Shown in pieces: positions 23,662 through 28,120 of a stretch of DNA of 28,120 nucleotides. Below the pieces are notes generated by a model, which made no database searches, was not told where the DNA came from, and saw nothing but the letters and a program-made list of their open reading frames with translations. This DNA is from Tannerella sp. (GTDB lineage Bacteria; Bacteroidota; Bacteroidia; Bacteroidales; Tannerellaceae): assembly GCA_031268395.1 (NCBI GenBank), contig JAIRXI010000082.1, forward strand, positions 1 to 28,120, written 5' to 3'. Position numbers and translations under genes: made by a program. Every line of letters begins with the position of its first letter. The first letter of the stretch is position 1.

Positions 23662-24765
23662 ATGCTGGGTTTGGTTGGTAAAGGTGTTATTATCGGCATA
23701 TTAGTCTCCGCCCCAATGGGGCCAAGCGGGATTTTGTGTATTCAACGGACGTTGAGTAAAAGCCGTTGGCACGGGTTTGTTTCCGGGTTGGGGGCGACCC
23801 TTTCCGACATGATCTACGCCGTGATTACGTGTCTGTTTATGGGCCTGATCGTCAATTTTGTGGAAACGCACCTGTATTGGCTCCAGTTGTGGGGCAGTAT
23901 CGTACTGGGCATTTTCGGCCTGTATATCTTTCGAAGCAATCCGGTCAAAAGCCTCCGGAAAAAAAGGGAAGCTAAAATGTCGTTTGCACATGATTTCGTG
24001 ACCGCATTTCTGCTTACATTCAGCAATATCCTGATCGTCCTTTTGTATATCGCGCTCTTTGCCCGCCTTTCCTTTATCCTGCCCGACCATTCGGTGTGGC
24101 AGATCCTGGACGGACTGTGCGGCATCGCGCTGGGCGCCGCGCTGTGGTGGTTCGTGCTCACGAGCCTGGTGGCGAAGATGCGGCGATGGTTCAACATCCG
24201 CAGCATCCGCGTACTGAACCGGATTTCCGGCGGAATAATCATCGCGCTGGCGCTGATCGGTATTTTCCAGTCATGCTTCCCGGTGCAGGGCGCGCAACTG
24301 ACCCGAAAGACAGTTGATACAGGCATCAAATATTTGCATATCTCGAATATTCCCTCTAATTTTGACCGTTTTTTCGAAAAAACAAGTACAGATATGAGAG
24401 TACCGGAGAATTATTACGATGAAATTTTTGAATTTAACGGGCAGTGGGGTGTCGCATCCAGATGCGGACTGAAACTGTCGGATACGGACGGGCTGTTGAC
24501 GGTCGTCGTCACGGAACTGTATCAGGACAACCCCGGCACGTCCATTACCTATGCAGGCTATTCGCTGGCCTGTCAGATATGCGAACGCAAGGGGTTGCAA
24601 CTGAACCGGATACGGTATATCGAGTGCAATCCGGATACACATTCCAAACTGTCTTTCTACGACGAAGCTTGTTTTGAAGTGACCTTTCCCGAGGCAGAAG
24701 GCGCGTCCGGGCGGCCGCAGTACCGCCAGCTTTCCGGCGAAGAGGTGAAGGCGCTGTTCACCTAA
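23662..24765 (+). CDS. LysE-family exporter fused to a C-terminal domain of unknown function
   Basis: 367 residues; ordinary LysE/RhtB exporters have about 200-220. Residues 1-205 are the exporter: VIIGILVSAPMGPSGILCIQ near the start, a six-helix pattern, a basic loop near 93-106, and the last helix IIIALALIGIFQSCF. Residues about 210-244 form a linker coded by strikingly AT-rich DNA. Residues about 245-367 (starting MRVPENYYDEIFEFNGQWGV) look soluble and mixed alpha/beta; I do not recognise a domain. LysE proteins export amino acids or other small solutes; the substrate is not known. The short acyltransferase gene spacing (66 bases) suggests cotranscription. The whole could be a true fusion or two genes joined by stop-codon loss. 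Confidence 0.8.
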   Translation: MLGLVGKGVIIGILVSAPMGPSGILCIQRTLSKSRWHGFVSGLGATLSDMIYAVITCLFMGLIVNFVETHLYWLQLWGSIVLGIFGLYIFRSNPVKSLRKKREAKMSFAHDFVTAFLLTFSNILIVLLYIALFARLSFILPDHSVWQILDGLCGIALGAALWWFVLTSLVAKMRRWFNIRSIRVLNRISGGIIIALALIGIFQSCFPVQGAQLTRKTVDTGIKYLHISNIPSNFDRFFEKTSTDMRVPENYYDEIFEFNGQWGVASRCGLKLSDTDGLLTVVVTELYQDNPGTSITYAGYSLACQICERKGLQLNRIRYIECNPDTHSKLSFYDEACFEVTFPEAEGASGRPQYRQLSGEEVKALFT

Positions 24766-24831
24766 CCGGCATCCGGATGAGACAGACAGCATCGACCGTT
24801 CCGGCTGAGTTTCCGGGCAAACAGGGAATGT

Positions 24832-25968
24832 ATGGAAACGTGTTTTGACGATCTGCGTCCCTACGGTCAGCCGGAAATCGCCCCCGCCATGCGGCGGATT
24901 GCCGACAGTGAATACCTGCCGGCCATGGCCGCGTTTGTTTTCCCGGAAAAAACGGTCGGCGAAGTCCGGCACATCCTGGCAGACATTCGGACAACAGACG
25001 AATTTCAGTCCCGGATCATGCGCCACTTCATTCAGGAAGTCATCCGCCGCTCCGTCGACTCCTTCGTCTGCGACGGACTGGAACACCTGGACCCGGACAG
25101 AAGATACCTCTTCATCTCCAACCACCGCGACATCGTGCTGGATTCTTCCCTGCTACAGGCGGTTTTTCACATGCACGGATTCCGGACGACGGAGATCACC
25201 TTCGGCAGCAACCTGATGTATTCGCCGCTGGTGGTCGACATCGGGAAGTCCAACAAAATGTTCACCGTCTTCCGCGGGGGCAGTCCGCGCGATTTCTACC
25301 GCAACTCCATGCACCTCTCCGAATACATCCGCCATACCGTTACCCGGAAAGGAGAATCGGTCTGGACGGCGCAACGGAACGGGCGGACCAAGGACGGGAA
25401 CGACGCGACCGACCAGGGACTTGTCAAAATGCTCTGCATGAGCGGCGGCAGCGACCTGCCCCGTTCCATTCATGAACTGCACCCCGTGCCGGTAGCCATT
25501 TCCTACCGGATTGAACCGTGCGACATCCTGAAGACGCGGGAGCTTTACCTCTCGCGCGGTAACCGGAAATACGTGAAACAGCCGGACGAAGACCTGACGA
25601 GCATCCTGACCGGCATCATGCAGCCGAAGGGAGACATTCGCATCTGCATCTGCGACCCCCTTCGCGAGGATGAATTGAGGGCGATCAGGTATCAGTATCC
25701 CAACGAATTTCACAAGTCGGTGGCATCCCTGATCGATCGGCGCATCGCTTGCAACTACAAACTGTATGCCAGCAATTACATTGCGCACGACCTCCGTTCG
25801 GGACGCGACACGTATGCCGCACACTACACGCCGGAAGAAAAGGCCCGGTTCCTTGCTCGCTGCGAGCAGATGCTCCGGCAGATCAGGGGTGACGGGCAGG
25901 TATTAAGGTCCATCTTCCTGGGCATTTATGCCAATTCCGTGGACAATCGGGAAAAAAACGGAAATTAG
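24832..25968 (+). CDS. PlsC-like glycerol-3-phosphate / lysophosphatidate acyltransferase family protein
   Basis: 378 residues, cytosolic face. The acyltransferase box is YLFISNHRDIVLDSSLLQAV, with His98 and Asp104, followed by FGSNLMYSPLVVDIGKSNKM and TVFRGGSPRDFY, which correspond to later blocks of the PlsC/PlsB superfamily. Between His and Asp there are five residues, where the textbook motif has four (HX4D). After the box come WTAQRNGRTKDGNDATDQGL and PVPVAISYRIEPCD, the usual EGxR/substrate region equivalents. There are no clear membrane helices. It probably acylates a glycerophospholipid precursor; the exact acceptor is unknown. It follows the LysE-family gene by 66 bases. Confidence 0.85.
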   Translation: METCFDDLRPYGQPEIAPAMRRIADSEYLPAMAAFVFPEKTVGEVRHILADIRTTDEFQSRIMRHFIQEVIRRSVDSFVCDGLEHLDPDRRYLFISNHRDIVLDSSLLQAVFHMHGFRTTEITFGSNLMYSPLVVDIGKSNKMFTVFRGGSPRDFYRNSMHLSEYIRHTVTRKGESVWTAQRNGRTKDGNDATDQGLVKMLCMSGGSDLPRSIHELHPVPVAISYRIEPCDILKTRELYLSRGNRKYVKQPDEDLTSILTGIMQPKGDIRICICDPLREDELRAIRYQYPNEFHKSVASLIDRRIACNYKLYASNYIAHDLRSGRDTYAAHYTPEEKARFLARCEQMLRQIRGDGQVLRSIFLGIYANSVDNREKNGN

Positions 25969-25996
25969 GCCGTTTATACGTTGCGCGGGAAAACAG

Positions 25997-26031
25997 GGGT
26001 CACCCGTAACACCCTGTGTCAGAAAAAGCCG
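25997..26031 (+). repeat. 35-bp interspersed repeat, copy 1
   Basis: GGGTCACCCGTAACACCC then TGTGTCAGAAAAAGCCG; 33 of 35 bases match the copy at 28084-28118. Confidence 0.75.
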
Positions 26032-26117
26032 TCGCACGTTCCGCGTATGGCATGGCCTGTTTCTCCGGTGTATGCGGCGGGACTTCACCGGAACTTCCTG
26101 TCATCTTCGGGCAAAAG

Positions 26118-26307
26118 AACCTCATTTCCACCTCCTTTTAATAACAAAACAACCTCAGCAGGCAAGCAAATGATATATACAGGCGGACCTCATTACCTCC
26201 TTATCCCCTGCGGTGACAAAGAATAAGGTAATGAGGTTTTGCCGGAGGGTTCATGCCTGCCCGCTACTGAGGTTGTTTTGTTATTAAAAGGAGGTGGAAA
26301 TGAGGTT
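26118..26307. repeat. 190-base element with perfect 41-bp terminal inverted repeats
   Basis: The left arm at 26118-26158 (starting AACCTCATTTCCACC, ending CAACCTCAG) is the exact reverse complement of 26267-26307. Inside is a second inverted pair, ACCTCATTACCT (26189-26200) and AGGTAATGAGGT (26226-26237), which resembles the outer arm. No ORF of note and no obvious target duplication. It is MITE-like in shape. Confidence 0.88.
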
Positions 26308-26352
26308 GTCTGGTGGAAACTGAACCGTTCGGCGGGTTCGGATGGCATCGTT

Positions 26353-26401
26353 CCTGCAGGTGTGATGCCGGCGTTTCTGTGCCGGCATCACGGCCTGCAG
26401 G
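26353..26401. repeat. Long GC-rich hairpin near the 3' end of pspC
   Basis: CCTGCAGG plus TGTGATGCCGGC (26353-26372), loop GTTTCTGT, GCCGGCATCACGGCCTGCAGG (26381-26401). A near-perfect 20-bp stem, 50 bases beyond the pspC stop. Without a T-tract it may be a Rho-type or stabilising hairpin, or a palindromic repeat. Confidence 0.7.
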
Positions 26402-26451
26402 AGTAGTGTATACAGGGAGATGGCACGTCCGAAACGTCCGCTCCCGAAGCG

Positions 26452-27546
26452 TCACGAATTCAGGTAGTGAAAGAAGGAATAGCCGTTCATGATACCTGTT
26501 CTCAATATGACGCCGCAGGCGATCAGTGCAATCATCCAGAGGATGACCAGCCCCCACTTGAAACCGGAAGACATCGGTTTTATTTTGAACAGTTTGATGC
26601 AAAACAGATATATCAGCGCCACCAGGGGAATGCCCAGGAGCAGGACGCCTCCGATACTGAGTATCACCGACAGGTATTCAGGCAGATAACTAAAAAATTC
26701 GATGTTTTCGCCCAGCCAGGGGATTCCGACAAAAAGGGTGCCGATGCCTCCCGCAATCAGCGCGAAGGCGACAACCAGCAGCACAAATACGATCAGCAGC
26801 AGGAACGGGATCAGGATAATGCCTGTCAGGGCAATGCCGATTTTCAGGATAATGCCGATGGCCGAGACGATGAAATCCGCTATCTTTTGCAGGGTCGACC
26901 GCGGCTTGTCGGAGCGCAGGTAGCCGTTGACCTGATGCGAAACCTTTTCGAAACTGTCCGTTACCGTTCGGCCGATATTGGTCAGATTGACGTTTTCGCC
27001 GCGCATGATCAGCCTGTCGGCGGCCGTCCGGGCTTTCGGGACGCATAGCCACAGAATCAGGTAGATAATCAGCATGGAGGGGGGCGGAAGCGGCAGGAAA
27101 AAGAGGACGACCCAGAGCAGTCGCACCACCGTCACGTCGCATCCGAAATAGGCGGCAAGTCCGCTTGCCACGCCTCCCAACATGCAGTCGTCCGGATCGC
27201 GCATCAGCCTTTTTTTTACTTTGGTGGCCGGTTCCGAAAAGACGGTGTTTCTTTTTTCTTCCACATGAGGCTCCTTGCCGTCGCCGGCAAAAATCTCTTC
27301 CGGCTTCCCCATCCGCCGGACCACCTCTTCCACATGCTCGATGCTGATCACCTGGAAACCAAGCTTGATCCGTTCGTGCAGCAGTTCCGAGATACGGGCC
27401 TCAAAATCGTTCATGATCTCGTCCGAACCTTCCTCGCGGCTGAAGTGGATGCGAAGGTTGGAAAGATAATTCTCCAGCAACTGGTATGCGTCTTCGTCTA
27501 TGTGGAAAACGATACCGCCCAGATTGACAGTCAATGTTTTTTTCAT
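26452..27546 (-). CDS. PspC-domain envelope-stress membrane protein
   Basis: 364 residues. An N-terminal soluble region (1-110) starts MKKTLTVNLGGIVFHIDEDA and contains a helical segment (FEARISELLHERIKLGFQVI). The PspC domain (about 110-175) reads LMRDPDDCMLGGVASGLAAY and then FGCDVTVVRLLWVVLFF, with its first membrane helices ending LILWLCVPKA. Further membrane segments follow (about 225-355), ending with the short tail SFFHYLNS. PspC proteins sense or resist damage to the inner membrane in the phage-shock response. It follows the padR gene by 10 bases, and PadR-PspC pairs are common in Bacteroidota, so it is probably repressed by that regulator. Confidence 0.92.
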   Translation of the reverse strand: MKKTLTVNLGGIVFHIDEDAYQLLENYLSNLRIHFSREEGSDEIMNDFEARISELLHERIKLGFQVISIEHVEEVVRRMGKPEEIFAGDGKEPHVEEKRNTVFSEPATKVKKRLMRDPDDCMLGGVASGLAAYFGCDVTVVRLLWVVLFFLPLPPPSMLIIYLILWLCVPKARTAADRLIMRGENVNLTNIGRTVTDSFEKVSHQVNGYLRSDKPRSTLQKIADFIVSAIGIILKIGIALTGIILIPFLLLIVFVLLVVAFALIAGGIGTLFVGIPWLGENIEFFSYLPEYLSVILSIGGVLLLGIPLVALIYLFCIKLFKIKPMSSGFKWGLVILWMIALIACGVILRTGIMNGYSFFHYLNS

Positions 27547-27556
27547 CTTGATATAA

Positions 27557-27886
27557 TTAATAATTGTTCGTAATGTGGTTGATCGTGTCGTTTAATTCCT
27601 GCCAGGAGGCTTCCAGTTCTTTCAGGAATGCAGCGCCTCCTTCCGTCAGACGGTAGTATTTACGCGGCGGCCCCTGCGTCGATTCCACCCACTGATAGTT
27701 CAGCAGTCCGCTGTTCTTCAAACGGGTAAGCAGCGGATACAGCGTACCCTCCACAACAATCAACCGGGCAGCCTGCAACTTCTGAATAATATCGGAAGTA
27801 TAGGACGGTTCTTTTTCAAGCAGCAAAAGGATGCAATACTCCAGTATGCCCTTTCGCATTTGCGATTTTACATTTTCTACATTCAT
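27557..27886 (-). CDS. PadR-family transcriptional regulator
   Basis: 109 residues. A winged-helix DNA-binding protein: QMRKGILEYCILLLLEKEPS, then YTSDIIQKLQAARLIVVEGT and LYPLLTRLKNSGLLNYQWVE, then STQGPPRKYYRLTEGGAAFL with the characteristic PPRKYY wing. The short C-terminal helix (LEASWQELNDTINHITNNY) is the dimer helix of the small PadR subgroup. Such proteins repress their own operon and release it on a ligand or stress. It is first in the operon with pspC. A dyad overlapping its promoter (27932-27950) is a candidate operator. Confidence 0.94.
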   Translation of the reverse strand: MNVENVKSQMRKGILEYCILLLLEKEPSYTSDIIQKLQAARLIVVEGTLYPLLTRLKNSGLLNYQWVESTQGPPRKYYRLTEGGAAFLKELEASWQELNDTINHITNNY

Positions 27887-27910
27887 AGGTGTAATTTTTA
27901 TATGTCGCTA

Positions 27911-27942
27911 CAAAAGTAGGTAATATATTTATACCATGCAAT
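27911..27942 (-). promoter_or_regulatory. Promoter of padR-pspC
   Basis: ATTG (27942-27939), a 20-base gap and TACTTTTG (27918-27911) on the minus strand, about 25 bases before the padR start codon. Confidence 0.65.
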
Positions 27943-27950
27943 ACATGCTA
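27932..27950. promoter_or_regulatory. Candidate PadR operator dyad
   Basis: TACCATG-CAATA-CATGCTA: half-sites match at six of seven positions as an inverted repeat and cover the -33 region of the padR promoter. PadR repressors bind such dyads near their own promoters; that this one is bound is inference. Confidence 0.4.
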
Positions 27951-28083
27951 CTGCATTTTATATTTGATTAACGGCTCCGGTCGGAGCGTGAAGGAGGGTG
28001 AATAGCTGGTGGTAAAGGAGATAAAACCGGAACAGTCATTCGGCGCTTCCCTGTTATTTCCGGAAGGGGAGAGGACCAACATA

Positions 28084-28118
28084 GGGTCACCCGTAAAACC
28101 CTGTGTCTGAAAAAGCCG
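28084..28118 (+). repeat. 35-bp interspersed repeat, copy 2
   Basis: Differs at two positions from 25997-26031 and runs toward the right edge of the window. The 28 kb window is too small to show how many copies the genome has. Confidence 0.7.
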
Positions 28119-28120
28119 GT

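Larger units (their letters stand above)
25969..26451. other. 483-base spacer made largely of repeats
   Basis: No gene. It contains a 35-bp repeat (25997-26031), a 190-base element with 41-bp inverted repeats (26118-26307) and a strong 49-base hairpin (26353-26401). It lies between the acyltransferase gene (plus) and the 3' end of pspC (minus), a convergent arrangement that tolerates insertions. Confidence 0.7.

Noticed and set aside
23412..23699. 95-codon minus-strand ORF across the sRNA terminator
   Set aside because: It runs through the terminator hairpin and into the LysE-family start region on the other strand; no promoter or family support.
26264..26602. 112-codon minus-strand ORF at the 3' end of pspC
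   Set aside because: It overlaps pspC in another frame and ends in the 41-bp inverted repeat; the shared FHLLLITKQPQ ending on both strands is simply the repeat.

Overview
The window reads as a chromosomal segment of a Bacteroidales bacterium (phylum Bacteroidota) with higher GC than most Bacteroides; I would guess a Tannerellaceae-like genome, but cannot prove the genus. Three things support this. There is a SusC/RagA-type TonB receptor with an STN domain. Ribosomal protein S16 has a long Ala/Glu-rich tail. Almost every transcription unit is preceded by the Bacteroidota -7 promoter element TAnnTTTG, while clear Shine-Dalgarno sequences are absent. No rRNA, tRNA, CRISPR array, prophage or intact insertion sequence was seen.

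Layout, left to right: (1) the 5' end of a TonB-dependent receptor (minus) that leaves the window; (2) a 935-base repeat-rich spacer; (3) nuoN, nuoM and nuoL (minus), three membrane subunits of complex I, behind a secreted TPR gene with a strong promoter, and without nuoA-K beside them; (4) rpsP (plus) with its own promoter and terminator; (5) a full-length Rpn/PD-(D/E)XK nuclease-transposase gene; (6) a minus-strand 2-aminoethylphosphonate operon (DUF5690-like membrane protein, phnW, phnX); (7) a large SLC12-like permease (plus); (8) a roughly 610-base non-coding composite element containing a palindromic 21-bp tandem array; (9) miaA-kdsA (minus); (10) a truncated Rpn ORF directly in front of gdhA (plus); (11) an M48 metallopeptidase lipoprotein (minus); (12) a GT2 glycosyltransferase-pyrC pair (plus); (13) a spacer with a promoter-plus-terminator unit that looks like a small RNA; (14) a LysE-family exporter with an extra C-terminal domain, then a PlsC-like acyltransferase; (15) a spacer with a 190-base element bounded by perfect 41-bp inverted repeats; (16) a padR-pspC operon (minus).

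Most genes are housekeeping or core metabolic. They cover energy conservation (nuo), translation (rpsP, miaA), LPS core synthesis (kdsA), nitrogen assimilation (gdhA), pyrimidine synthesis (pyrC), phosphonate use (phnWX) and envelope stress (pspC/padR). The unusual content lies in the spacers: at least six distinct repeat families, two candidate short transcripts, and one gene fusion whose AT-rich linker looks like former intergenic DNA. I did not find a convincing new defence or mobile system. The best leads are the candidate sRNA near 23.4 kb, the composite repeat near 16 kb, the 41-bp inverted-repeat element near 26.2 kb, the LysE fusion, and the DUF5690-like protein as a possible aminoethylphosphonate importer.
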